A stretch of DNA of 64,000 nucleotides from Streptomyces sp. NBC_00271 (lineage in GTDB: Bacteria > Actinomycetota > Actinomycetes > Streptomycetales > Streptomycetaceae): NCBI RefSeq assembly GCF_036178845.1, contig NZ_CP108071.1, positions 124,001 through 188,000 on the forward strand, given 5' to 3'. The notes under the pieces were generated by a model. The model searched no databases, was not told the origin of the DNA, and saw only the letters and a list, made by a program, of their open reading frames with translations. Below, piece by piece: positions 1 to 8,007 of this stretch. Within the stretch, counting starts at the first letter, position 1, and each line of letters starts with the position of its first letter. The translations under genes were made by a program, and so were the position numbers.

Positions 1-517
1 CCCAGGTCGGGAAGCTGCCCTGGCGGGACATCCCGCTCGGGCACCGCACGCGCGACCACGCACACCACCGCGACGAGATCCGCCGGCTCAAGGTCGCCGC
101 GTTCCGCCACATCGACTACCCCGGCGCCCGCCAGGCGATCCAAGTCGTGCGGTGGCGACGCGACTTGAGCACCGGGAAGCTGACCATCGAGCGCGTCAAC
201 CTGATCACCAGCCTGAGCGTCTTCGACGCCACCTGCACCGAGCTCGCCACCTGGGTCAGAGGCCACTGGGGTATCGAGAACCTCCTGCACCACGTGCGAG
301 ACCGCACGTTCCGCGAGGACGACTCCAAGGTCCGCACCGGCAACCTGCCCCGCACCATGGCCTCCCTGCGCAACCTCGCCATCAGCGTCTTCCGCCAAGA
401 CGGTCGACCAACATCGCCGCCGCCCTCCGCCACACCGGCCGCACCTACCACCGGCCCCTACGAGCCCTCGGTCTCACGTGACGAACCCGGACAGATCTCG
501 ATCACGCAATGACCCTG
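1..517 (+). mobile_element. ISAs1-family element, 3' part, truncated by window edge
   Basis: C-terminal half of an ISAs1-type DDE transposase, open from the window start. The stretch GHWGIENLLHHVRDRTFRED is the family's C-terminal signature. The frame shifts near position 403: after FRQDG the expected continuation (TNIAAALRHTGRTYHRPLRALGLT) is found in another frame and ends at 481, so one base appears lost and this copy is probably dead. The right inverted repeat lies at 501-517; its reverse complement CAGGGTCATTGCGTGAT matches the left end of a second ISAs1 fragment at 9904. The 5' half lies outside the window. Confidence 0.85.
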
Positions 518-672
518 AGAAGAAGCCGCGGGCAGGTTCGTCGAGTTCGGTCCGGCCGCGTACCGCAGGCCGCGGGCCCGGAAGCGGGCGAGGTCGCCCT
601 CACGCGGCTGACGGCCTTGCGGGTCCGGACGGAGCGGACGCCGTCCAGATAGTCGATCGCTCGTTGTTGTGG

Positions 673-735
673 GGCGCCGATGTTCGCGCCGCCATCGGCC
701 CGCAAAGCCTGCCCGGTGACAAAGGGGAAGGACTG
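673..735 (-). pseudogene. Remnant of an SDR oxidoreductase C-terminus
   Basis: Reading the minus strand gives SFPFVTGQALRADGGANIGA, which matches the usual C-terminal end of short-chain dehydrogenases (VTGQ-LRADGG-NI). No Rossmann-fold start or catalytic Tyr-Lys is found in the same frame, so this is only a tail. The rest of the 387-bp gap between the ISAs1 end and the next SDR gene (517-904) shows no other gene. The call rests on a short motif only. Confidence 0.4.
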
Positions 736-904
736 TGGCTCGGTGTGGACCGTTCCGATCGGGGTGTGGCCCCTTCCTGCCGGCTGCTCTGCCTGTTCCC
801 CTGGATGTTGCACCCCGCTGATCGAACGCCGGTGCGTCGTCGTTTCTCCCAGTGCCGTGGTCCGGCCCGCAGGGCGAGGTGCGGCTGTTGTCCGCCGGGG
901 AGGT

Positions 905-1699
905 TCAGAGGGTCTTGATGAGGCCGCCGTCGATGGTGAAGTCGGCGCCCGTGATGTTGCCGGCTCGGTCGCTGGCCAGCATGAGGACGAGGTCGGCGAC
1001 TTCCTCGGGGCGGGTGAAGCGGCCGGTTGCGAAGCCGCCAGCGCCGGCGATGATCTCGTCGACGGCCGTGTCGTGGTCCACCCCCAAGGCGGACGCAACC
1101 TGGTCCGCCAGCCCGCCCTCGCCTACCCACATGTCCGTGGACACCGGGCCGGGAGCGACAGTGTTGACGCGTACGCCCTGGGGGCCGACTTCCTTGGACA
1201 GTGCCTTGGAGAAGTTGGTCAGGGCTGCCTTGGACGCGGTGTAGTCGATGATGCCGGGGTCGGGCAGGAAGGCGTTGACCGAGCTGATCGTCACGATTGC
1301 GCCATGGCTGGCCACCAGCGAAGGCAGAGCCGAGCGGCATGCCCGGACGGCGCTCATGAAGTTCGCGTTGAATGTGGTCAGCCAGTCCTCGTCGGTGACC
1401 GACAGGAACCCGTTCAACCGAGGGTGGAGGATGCCCACGTTGTTCACCAGGACGTCAATACCACCGAAGCGTTCCACAGCGGTTTCGACCAGTCGGTCGA
1501 CCCCATCGGCAGCCGCGAGGTCACCCGCCACGGGCACCAGGCCGTGAGATTCGGCGAGTCCCGCAAGTCCCGGCCCAGGCGTGCGGGCCCCGGCCACGAC
1601 GTAAGCGCCTTCCTCCGCGAAAGCACGGGCGATTGCCAGGCCGATGCCCCGGCTCGCGCCGGTGACAACTACTGTCTTGTCCTTGAGGTGCAGGTCCAT
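905..1699 (-). CDS. SDR family NAD(P)-dependent oxidoreductase
   Basis: Classical short-chain dehydrogenase of 264 residues. Visible motifs are the nucleotide-binding TGASRGIG (about residues 14-21), NNVG, the catalytic Y-TAS-K with an upstream Ser pair in TISSVNAF, and the C-terminal GADFTIDGGL. It should reduce or oxidise an alcohol/ketone with NAD(P)(H) in the cytoplasm; the substrate cannot be read from sequence. I start at the ATG at 1699 (MDLHLKDK) because an AGAAAGAAG ribosome site sits just upstream; ten more codons are open beyond it. A broken TetR gene lies upstream on the same strand and may once have regulated it. Confidence 0.9.
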   Translation of the reverse strand: MDLHLKDKTVVVTGASRGIGLAIARAFAEEGAYVVAGARTPGPGLAGLAESHGLVPVAGDLAAADGVDRLVETAVERFGGIDVLVNNVGILHPRLNGFLSVTDEDWLTTFNANFMSAVRACRSALPSLVASHGAIVTISSVNAFLPDPGIIDYTASKAALTNFSKALSKEVGPQGVRVNTVAPGPVSTDMWVGEGGLADQVASALGVDHDTAVDEIIAGAGGFATGRFTRPEEVADLVLMLASDRAGNITGADFTIDGGLIKTL

Positions 1700-1780
1700 G
1701 ATGACTTCTTTCTGGATTGAATAATCCACAGAGTGAGGTGGGAGGAGTCGGTCGGGAGCGGAATGCAGCCAGCCGGCCGC

Positions 1781-2342
1781 TCAGTTCAAGACAACCAGAG
1801 CGCTGGAGACAGCACTCTCCAGGAACGCCCGGCCGGCGTGGACGTTGCCCATGACGCGCAGCCCTTGAACGAAGGCGGCCAGGAATCGGGCCGGCCCTGC
1901 CGGGCCCTTGTCAGCGGACAGCTCGCCACGCGCCCGCGCTCGCCCCAGGGCGCCGACGAGAGTGCCCTCCACCAGGCGCAGCGTCGCTCGGTTGCCGGAT
2001 CGGCGGAGCGCTCGGTGGCGGCATTCACCAGGAAGCAGCCCCGCGCGGGATCGCACAGGTCCGCTTCGGTCATGCCGTGAGCGTTGCTCGCAGCGCGGAC
2101 CACACGTCGGTGGCCGAATCCCGGTCAGAGATCAGCGCTCCGGCGTTGCGTGAGCGATACCGCTCAAGGGCGCGAGCATGGAGCTGCTCCTTGGAACCGA
2201 ATGCGGCATACAGGCTCCCGCTGACGATGCCGAGTACAGCGGTGAGGTCCTGCAGGGAGGTCGCGGCGCAGCCGCGGCTCCAGAACAGGTCCATCCCACG
2301 GTCGATCGCCTGGTCTGCGTCGAACTGCCGGGGGCGTGCCAT
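1781..2342 (-). pseudogene. TetR family regulator, frameshifted
   Basis: The start (MARPRQFDADQAIDRGMDLF) and the helix-turn-helix region (SLQDLTAVLGIVSGSLYAAFGSKEQL in substance) are typical of TetR/AcrR proteins. The frame then ends at 2070 (WSALRATLTA). The family's middle motif GCFLVNAATE continues in a second frame, and the C-terminus (LVGALGRARARGELSA to ALVVLN) in a third frame ending at 1781. At least two frameshifts are therefore needed to join it, so it is a pseudogene or contains sequencing errors. It sits 82 bp upstream of the SDR on the same strand. Confidence 0.75.
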
Positions 2343-2767
2343 ATCAGCACCGTAATTGTTCTGGATGAACAAGCAAGAATCATGATGGCCCGGCCTGGTT
2401 CGCAGCCTGGCCGGCCGGCTGCGGCCCGGCGTTCCTGGGGCCCACTGAGGCGACGCAGCGGGGAACGGGCGGAGGGCTCCCCCTGAGAAGCCGTGCGGCA
2501 CAGCGGCCGATGGATGCGCCTTGCGGGAGCAGCGCACTCTCGGCCGCCGCGCGCGCGGAACCGATCCGCGATCCGGCCCATGATCACTTCAAGCGCCTCC
2601 CGCCAACGGCCGGATCCCTGTTGCGATCTGCGTCAACGACTCGTCGTCCCTCATCACGAACAAGATGACCACCGGTGACCGTAGCCGCCCCACCAGCGCG
2701 GATCACGATCTACAGCTGGAGTATCGGTTCCCTGCATGATGCCGTAGGGGTTGCAACGCACAATGAA
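2343..2767. other. Intergenic, no gene seen
   Basis: About 425 bp between the TetR start and the left repeat of the IS5-type element. Open frames here have no recognisable protein features. The TetR promoter is presumably in the first 100 bases, but I see no clear palindromic operator. Confidence 0.5.
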
Positions 2768-2768
2768 G

Positions 2769-3770
2769 TCTTCTCGGCAACGTGACGGTTGCGGTGTGTG
2801 ATGATGCCGGACGGCGGGATGGTGACTCGGCGTCAGACATGAGTGAAGCCCCTGGTAGGAACGAGTCTGCGAAGATCACGTTCCGTACAACCAGAGGCTC
2901 CACGTGGCGTCCAGTATCACCTACACCGCCGTGCTCGATGTCCGCAGGGCGACCGCCGAGCATCTCGCGAAGCTGCTGCGCGGGCACCGCGAGCAGCTCG
3001 GGACCCGCAAGGGCACTCGCGCGCTGGGCGTCTTCAAACAGGCGGTGTTCGTGCTGCGCTGGTTCGTCGACGGTACCCGGCTGGCCCAACTCGCCCGGGA
3101 CAACGGCATCTCGGTACCGACCGCCTACCGCTACCTGCACGAAGGGCTGACGGTGCTCGCCAACCACGCTCCCGATCTGTCCACCGCGCTGGAGAGGGCG
3201 GCGGCGGCCGGGTACACCCACCTCAACCTGGACGGCACGGTCATCCGCACCGACCGTGTGGCCGCCGCCGGCCCCAACGGCGCGGACCTGTGGTGGTCGG
3301 GGAAGCACAAGCACCACGGAGGAAACGTGCAGGTCATCGCCACCCCGGACGGCTGGCCCCTCTGGGTCTCCCCGGTCCGCCCGGGCCGCGAGCACGACAC
3401 CACCTGCGCACGGGCCCACGGGCTGGTCGACGCCCTGAACCGGCTCGCCGCCATCCTGGGCGTCCCTACCCTGACCGACCTCGGCTACGAGAACGCCGGG
3501 CCCGGCTTCCGCCACCCGGTCAAGAAGCCCAAGGGCGGTGAACTCGCCGACCCCGACCTGGCGTTCAACGCCGTGATCCGAGGCGTCCACGCTGTCGCCG
3601 AACGTGCCAACGCCCTGCTGAAGGTCACTTTCAAGGCCCTGCGCAGGGTCAGCCTCGACCCCTCGGCCATCACCCGCATCGCCCGAGCCGCCCTCGTCCT
3701 GCTCCAGCTCGAGCACGGCCGCACCGCCTGAACGAAGATCACAAAACGTCACGAGACGTTACCGAGAAGA
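2769..3770 (+). mobile_element. IS5-like insertion sequence
   Basis: Bounded by imperfect inverted repeats: the left end reads TCTTCTCGGCAACGTGACGG and the reverse complement of the right end TCTTCTCGGTAACGTCTCGT, and both carry TGTGAT about 25-30 bases in. One transposase gene fills the interior. No convincing target duplication is visible next to the ends. It stands immediately upstream of the peptide/isoprenyl-synthase locus. Confidence 0.75.
2904..3731 (+). CDS. IS5-family transposase (DDE_Tnp_4 type)
   Basis: 275-residue DDE transposase of the group with an N-terminal helix-turn-helix (LAQLARDNGISVPTAYRYLHEG, residues about 60-80) and a catalytic domain with LNLDGTVIRTDR (first Asp), a WWSGKHKHHGGN segment and DLGYENAG (second Asp). 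The last acidic residue is likely the Glu in VHAVAERANALLK. Length is normal and the frame is uninterrupted, so the element may be functional. The start is a GTG in CCACGTGGCG; the start choice is not certain. Confidence 0.85.
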   Translation: MASSITYTAVLDVRRATAEHLAKLLRGHREQLGTRKGTRALGVFKQAVFVLRWFVDGTRLAQLARDNGISVPTAYRYLHEGLTVLANHAPDLSTALERAAAAGYTHLNLDGTVIRTDRVAAAGPNGADLWWSGKHKHHGGNVQVIATPDGWPLWVSPVRPGREHDTTCARAHGLVDALNRLAAILGVPTLTDLGYENAGPGFRHPVKKPKGGELADPDLAFNAVIRGVHAVAERANALLKVTFKALRRVSLDPSAITRIARAALVLLQLEHGRTA

Positions 3771-3988
3771 GTTCAATGACCTCGCAACTGCAGATTCCGA
3801 TAACGCATTTCAGGAGCGAATAGTTCAAGGCGCGATGCAAAATTTACTATCGCGTTCTCTCGGATCCGCCAATCAATCACCGGAGTTAATTGACAGTCCG
3901 ATGGAATCGCCTCTACCGTTGTTGTGTCCGATACCGAGCACCCGGCAGAGGACTGCTGAGGTGCGTTCCAGAGTAGCCTGGAGTCGCC
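3771..3988 (+). promoter_or_regulatory. Leader and promoter region of the peptide gene
   Basis: This stretch is visibly lower in GC than its surroundings. It holds TTGACA at 3890-3895 and TACCGT at 3914-3919 with an 18-bp spacer, a good housekeeping-type promoter that would start transcription near 3926, about 60 bases before the peptide ATG. A short inverted repeat (CGCGAT ... ATCGCG) lies around 3837-3856, upstream of the -35 box, and could be an operator or the remains of a terminator. Confidence 0.55.
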
Positions 3989-4138
3989 ATGAATGAAATG
4001 TCCGTAATCAGTGCCGCAGAGCAGGTCCTGGCAGGTCAGCACGATGCTGAACTGCCTGAGCTTACCGACGAGGGTATCGACTACGCGGTGACCATGGACC
4101 ACACGACGCCCAATTCCTACACCTCAAAGATCTGCTGA
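3989..4138 (+). CDS. Putative precursor peptide (49 aa) ending in Cys
   Basis: Small gene encoding a peptide that starts MNEMSVISAAEQVL and ends TTPNSYTSKIC. The first 37 or so residues are acidic (E3, E11, D19, E21, E24, D27, E28, D31, D37) and leader-like. The last dozen are polar, Ser/Thr-rich and finish with the only Cys of the peptide at the extreme C-terminus. A GGAG ribosome site lies at 3980-3983. The gene is followed by a strong stem-loop and then by a ComQ-like isoprenyl synthase-fold protein. Size (ComX precursors are about 55 residues), leader/core look and neighbour suggest a ribosomal peptide modified by prenylation. Cys49 is the likeliest acceptor, Tyr44 an alternative; there is no Trp as in ComX. 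S46-x-x-C49 would also suit an AviCys-type ring, but no decarboxylase is nearby. Function is inferred, not recognised. Confidence 0.6.
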   Translation: MNEMSVISAAEQVLAGQHDAELPELTDEGIDYAVTMDHTTPNSYTSKIC

Positions 4139-4157
4139 ATAGGTACCGCCGGTTACT

Positions 4158-4191
4158 GAAGGCGTGCCGAATCCCCGAGCGGTACGCCTTC
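4158..4191 (+). terminator. Stem-loop between peptide gene and synthase gene
   Basis: GAAGGCGTGCCG (4158-4169) pairs with CGGTACGCCTTC (4180-4191): 12 base pairs including one G-U, with a 10-base loop. It begins 20 bases after the peptide stop codon. No U-run follows, so it looks like a processing or partial-termination hairpin. Such a hairpin would let the peptide be made in excess over the enzyme encoded downstream. Confidence 0.65.
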
Positions 4192-4197
4192 GCCGGG

Positions 4198-4266
4198 CCG
4201 GGGCCCTGAATGCCATTGTTCGGGCGGTAGCAAGAAATCCGCTGTCTCTGGAATTCGGGGCCCCGG
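4198..4266 (+). repeat. Second inverted repeat before the synthase gene
   Basis: CCGGGGCCCTGAAT (4198-4211) is the reverse complement, bar one G-U, of ATTCGGGGCCCCGG (4253-4266). The 41-base interval makes a long-loop structure in the mRNA leader of the synthase gene, ending 47 bases before its ATG. It could control translation of that gene; no ligand is suggested by the sequence. Confidence 0.5.
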
Positions 4267-4313
4267 TCACACGTGCACAGCAGAATTCCTAGTCAGAAAG
4301 TTTAATTCACACC

Positions 4314-5321
4314 ATGACGGTCGTCGACATAACTCCGGCGTACAGCAGCCTACTGGTCTGGGAGGACGAAATCGCGGCGGCCGTTCGATCTTTCATTAGC
4401 CGACTCGGTGACTCATGCCCGTCCGTCGCAGACGTGGTCGTGAGACTCATCGACACCGATTTCACAAAGGCCAGCGTGTTTCGCCTCCTGCCCTTTCCTG
4501 TCCTGTCCGGTCTGGGCGGGGACACCATCCGTGCCCTGCCGGTGGCGGTTGCCTCGCGGATCTGGTGGACCGGGGCAGAAGTCTTCGATGACTTGGCTGA
4601 CGGCCAGTATGACGACGCTGCTACTGGAGTGTCCGCCGCCCAAGCAGCTGTCGGCAGTGCTGCGTGTGTGGGCGTGATTCCCTTGGCAGTGCTCGACCAC
4701 TGGGAACTGTCGCCCAGTCTCAGGACTCACTGGTCGCGGGAGCTCGTAAAGAGTTCACTCCATGCCGCCGAGGGCCAACTGTCGGACGTCTCCTCAGCCT
4801 CCGCAGCCCTCTCCTGGGCCACGGTGATGAGGGGATATGCGGGCAAGTGCGGAGCGCCGTACGCCAGAGACGCAGCCATGGCTGCACACTTGGCCGGCGC
4901 ATCCGATGAGATGGTCCGTGGATGGCGCGCCTTCGGGCAGCTCTTCGGAGTGATGCGCCAGTTGGCCAATGACCGGGGAGCGGATTCGGCCGAGGTGGAC
5001 GAGGACCTCGTCAACGGCACCCAGACATTGCTGCTCGCCCACGCATTCGAGACGGCCGGGGGAGCCACAGAGTTGGAGGAGCTCACGTCGCTCCGCGTTG
5101 CGGCTCAAAGCGACGTGACCGCACGCGTGGCCTTCGGGGAGCGGCTCAGCGCTCCGGGCATAGCGACCACCTACAACCGGCGCATAGACAGGATCCACCG
5201 GCATCTGTGCGCCCTGCTGGAAGCCTTGGCCCCAGCGTCGGGGGATAGGGCCCTGCTCAGGTGGATGCTGAACACCTCCGTGGAGGCGGCGCATCTGCAC
5301 GGTGTGGAGGGTGCGGCATGA
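4314..5321 (+). CDS. ComQ-like isoprenyl diphosphate synthase-fold protein
   Basis: 335-residue protein of the trans-isoprenyl diphosphate synthase superfamily. The first Asp-rich motif is seen in EVFDDLADGQYDD (about residues 90-102). The second is degenerate: FGQLFGVMRQLANDRGAD, followed by DEDLVNGTQTLLLAHAFE, where polyprenyl synthases have NDxxD and the K-x-T-L-P stretch. The chain looks like the ComQ branch, which transfers a prenyl group to a peptide, rather than a chain-elongating GGPP synthase. Decisive support is the context: a 49-residue Cys-ending peptide lies directly upstream on the same strand with only stem-loops between. It would act in the cytoplasm or at the membrane face on a farnesyl- or geranyl-type donor. 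The alternative is an ordinary small terpene-pathway synthase. Fold call is firm, peptide-modifying role is inferred. Confidence 0.7.
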   Translation: MTVVDITPAYSSLLVWEDEIAAAVRSFISRLGDSCPSVADVVVRLIDTDFTKASVFRLLPFPVLSGLGGDTIRALPVAVASRIWWTGAEVFDDLADGQYDDAATGVSAAQAAVGSAACVGVIPLAVLDHWELSPSLRTHWSRELVKSSLHAAEGQLSDVSSASAALSWATVMRGYAGKCGAPYARDAAMAAHLAGASDEMVRGWRAFGQLFGVMRQLANDRGADSAEVDEDLVNGTQTLLLAHAFETAGGATELEELTSLRVAAQSDVTARVAFGERLSAPGIATTYNRRIDRIHRHLCALLEALAPASGDRALLRWMLNTSVEAAHLHGVEGAA

Positions 5322-5392
5322 TTCCGGCCAGCAGCCTTCGGACATTGCGCCACATGGCGGTCGCGATGACTCGGAGATGCCCATGTCCGTGA
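5318..5392 (+). other. Short ORF coupled to the synthase gene by ATGA
   Basis: An ATG overlaps the synthase stop codon (ATGA) and opens a 24-codon frame, MIPASSLRTLRHMAVAMTRRC and three more residues. The overlap is typical of a coupled downstream gene, but the frame closes at once. Either this is a minute peptide or the start of a gene lost by mutation. When the later IS256 insertion is removed in silico (5521-9718 with one copy of its 8-bp target), no convincing continuation appears. Confidence 0.3.
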
Positions 5393-5512
5393 GCAATCCG
5401 GCCGGGCTCACCGATGATATCGGGGCGCCGGGAGCCGTATTTGCCTTGTGACGCCGGACCACCCGGACGCCGCTGCCCCATTATTCGGTCTCCGAGTCTT
5501 TGCGGGCGTGCG

Positions 5513-5520
5513 ACTGCCGG
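5513..5520 (+). repeat. Target duplication of the IS256 element, left copy
   Basis: ACTGCCGG here is repeated exactly at 9719-9726, just outside the right end of the composite IS256/IS110/IS3 structure. Eight bases is the normal duplication length for IS256. Confidence 0.85.
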
Positions 5521-5679
5521 GATGGCGTCCCGCGTGATGGTGTAGGCGATCACCGTGCGGGTGTGCGCGGGCGGGTGCCCGGGGCGTGCATCCGGTGACG
5601 GTCTCCGCTCCCTGCGCATAGGGCAGGCCACCGTGCAAATCTCCCTGGTGAACGGCCAGTTCAACCCGAGAGGTGCCCG

Positions 5680-6795
5680 ATGGCCTTGTCCCAGTCTGAC
5701 CTACAACGCCTGCTGGAGTCACTACGCACGGCGGACGGGATCGAGCTCGTCCGCAACGTCGCCGAGCGCATGCTGCAAGAGCTGATCGAGGCCGAGCTCA
5801 GCGGCCGGATCAGCGCCCAGTGGAACGAGCACACCGAAGCCCGCACCGCCTTCCGCAACGGCCACCGGGAGAAAACCCTGGCCACCCAGGCCGGCGATCT
5901 GGACCTGGCGATACCGAAGCTGCGCAGCGGCAGCTTCTTCCCCAGCCTGCTGGAACGGCGCCGCCGCATCGACCAGGCGCTCTACGCGGTCATCATGGAG
6001 GCGTACGTGCACGGGGTGTCCACCCGCTCGGTCGACGACCTGGTCAAGGCGCTCGGCGCGGACAGCGGCATCTCCAAGAGCGAGGTCTCACGGATCTGCG
6101 GTGACTTGGACGAACAGCTCACGGTCTTCCGCGGCCGGCCCCTGGATCACAGCCGCTTTCCCTACCTCTACCTGGACGCCACCTACTGCAAGGTGCGCGT
6201 GAACCACCGGATCGTCTCCCAGGCCGTGGTCATCGCCACCGGCATCAGTGAGGACGGCGGCCGTGAGGTGCTGGGTGTGATGGTCGGCGACAGCGAGACC
6301 GAAGCGTTCTGGAGCGAGTTCCTGCGCTCCTTGCGCGAACGCGGCCTGGGCGGGGTCCGTCTGGTCATCTCCGACAGTCACAGCGGCCTGGTGGCAGCGA
6401 TCCGCAAGGTCATGCTCGGCGCCGCCTGGCAGCGTTGTCGTGTCCATTTCCTGAGGAATGTGTTTTCCGTGATCCCCAAGGGATCCGGGGAAATGGTCGC
6501 GGCGACCATCCGCACCATCTTCATCCAGCCCACCGCCGAAGCCGTCCATCACCAACTCGATGCGGTGGCCGACATGCTCGGGCAGCAGTTTCCCAAGGTC
6601 AGGAAGATGCTCCTGGACGCCAAGGAGGACCTGACCGCCTTCGCCGCCTTTCCCATCTCGCATTGGAAGAAGATCCAGTCCTCAAATCCCCTGGAACGGA
6701 TCAACCGCGAGATCAAGCGCCGCACCGACGTCGTGCAGGTCTTCCAAACCCGGCCGCCCTCGAACGGCTGGTCACCGCCGTGCTCAGCGAGATGC
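5680..6795 (+). pseudogene. IS256 transposase, interrupted and frameshifted
   Basis: Mutator-type transposase starting MALSQSDLQRLLESLRTADG. The catalytic core is readable: FPYLYLDATYCKVRVN (first Asp), VISDSHSGLVAAI (second Asp) and SSNPLERINREIKRRTDVV, which carries the Glu. One C is missing near 6749: the frame runs VQVFQTRPPS where VQVFPNPAALERLVTAVLSEM is expected and found one frame over. The gene is then broken after AVLSEM by IS110. The tail (HDEWIAFPRRYLSEGSM to HALPNTPN) resumes at 8236 and runs into IS3 at 8349, and ATQD-stop follows at 9675-9689. It is dead twice over. Confidence 0.9.
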
Positions 6796-6810
6796 TTCCC
6801 AATCTGGAAG

Positions 6811-8007
6811 TCAAGCGGCGTGAGTGACTGGTGGTGTCACGGTGTAGCACCGTCGGTCACGTATCAGGGCCCACAGGACGTTGACGCGACGACGGGCCAG
6901 GGCGAGGACGGCCTGGACGTGTCGTTTACCCTCGGCTCTCTTCCTGTCGTAGAAGCGGCGCGAGTTGGGGTCGCAGCGGATGCTGACCAAGGCGGAGGTG
7001 TAGAAGACGCGTTGCAGGCGTCGGTGGTATCGCTTGGGGCGGTGGAGGTTGCCGCTAACCTGCCCGGAGTCTCGTGGCGCGGGCGCCACGCCGGCGAAAG
7101 CGGCGAGCCGGTCCGGGGTGGGGAACGCGTCCATGCTGCCGCCAGTGGCGGCGAGGAGTTCGGCGCCCAGGGTGGTGCCGATGCCGGGCATGGAGGTGAT
7201 CACATTGGCGAGTTCGTGTTCGCGAAACCGGCCCTCGATGAGCTTGTCCGTCTCGGTGATCTTCTCGTTGAGGGCCATCACCTCCCTCGCCAGGGTGTGC
7301 ACCATCTTCGCGATGGCCCTCTCACCCGCAACGGCCGTGTGCTGGCGCTCCGCGGCCTCGACGGCCTTGGCTGCGAGGGCTTCAGCGCGGTAGACCTTGC
7401 GGTTGCGCAGCCAGGTCGTCAGGCGCCGTTTGCCCGTGCGGCGAATCGCTGCCGGGCTCTGGTATCCCGTCAGCAGGACCAAGGCGCCGACGGTTCCCAT
7501 GTCTAGGGCCCGTTCCAGGGCCGGGAACATGCTGTTCAACAGGGACTTGAGTCGGTTGAGCGTGCGGGTTCGGTCCTCGACCAAGTCGGAGCGATGCTCG
7601 GTCAGAAGCCGCAGTTCGATGGCGGCCTCGTCACCGGGGCGGATCGGCAGCAGGTCCCGGCGCATCCGGGCCTGGTCGGCGATCACCTTCGCGTCCCGGG
7701 CGTCGGTCTTGCCCTCGCCGCGGTAGCTGTCGGTGGCCCGGTTCACTACGACACCAGGGATGTAGACGAGTTCCTGACCGTGGGCGATCAGCAGCTCGAT
7801 CAACAGGGCGGGCTCACCACCCGTCATGTCCATCGCCCAGGTCACACGGCCACCGTCGGCGATGTCGAGAACGTCGCCGATCAGCTCCAGCAACTCGGGC
7901 TCGTCGTTGGCCACCCGGCGCGACAGCAACGTGTCACCCTCGGCATCCAGGACCAGGCAGTGGTGGTGGGTCTTGCCGCAGTCGGTCCCCGCCCATATCC
8001 GGCTCAT
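6811..8007 (-). CDS. IS110-family transposase (DEDD recombinase)
   Basis: Full-length 398-residue IS110/IS117-like recombinase. The N-terminal RuvC-like DEDD domain is seen in WAGTDCGKTHHHCLVLDAEG (first Asp at residue 8), then TWAMDMTGGEPALL and YRGEGKTDARDAKVIADQAR (last two acidic residues). The C-terminal Tnp20 domain holds the nucleophile Ser in the segment SMPGIGTTLGAELLAATGG to DRLAAFAGVAPAPRDSGQVSG. The frame is intact with ATG at 8007. It should act with an RNA encoded in the element's 5' flank. The start is conventional for the family (MSRIWAG). Confidence 0.9.
   Translation of the reverse strand: MSRIWAGTDCGKTHHHCLVLDAEGDTLLSRRVANDEPELLELIGDVLDIADGGRVTWAMDMTGGEPALLIELLIAHGQELVYIPGVVVNRATDSYRGEGKTDARDAKVIADQARMRRDLLPIRPGDEAAIELRLLTEHRSDLVEDRTRTLNRLKSLLNSMFPALERALDMGTVGALVLLTGYQSPAAIRRTGKRRLTTWLRNRKVYRAEALAAKAVEAAERQHTAVAGERAIAKMVHTLAREVMALNEKITETDKLIEGRFREHELANVITSMPGIGTTLGAELLAATGGSMDAFPTPDRLAAFAGVAPAPRDSGQVSGNLHRPKRYHRRLQRVFYTSALVSIRCDPNSRRFYDRKRAEGKRHVQAVLALARRRVNVLWALIRDRRCYTVTPPVTHAA

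Noticed and set aside
600..1340. Long minus-strand frame overlapping the SDR gene
   Set aside because: Arg/Pro-rich composition without motifs; it is the out-of-frame shadow of the SDR gene at 905-1699.
3773..4102. Minus-strand frame of 109 codons opposite the peptide gene
   Set aside because: No ribosome site or family features, and it covers the promoter and peptide gene on the other strand, whose signals are better.
3989..4138. Lanthipeptide or linaridin precursor
   Set aside because: The S-x-x-C end would allow an AviCys ring, but no dehydratase, cyclase or decarboxylase gene is present; the prenyl-synthase neighbour points elsewhere. Kept only as an alternative.
5680..7506. Single 608-codon protein
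   Set aside because: It is an artificial run-on of the frameshifted IS256 transposase into the antisense of the IS110 gene.
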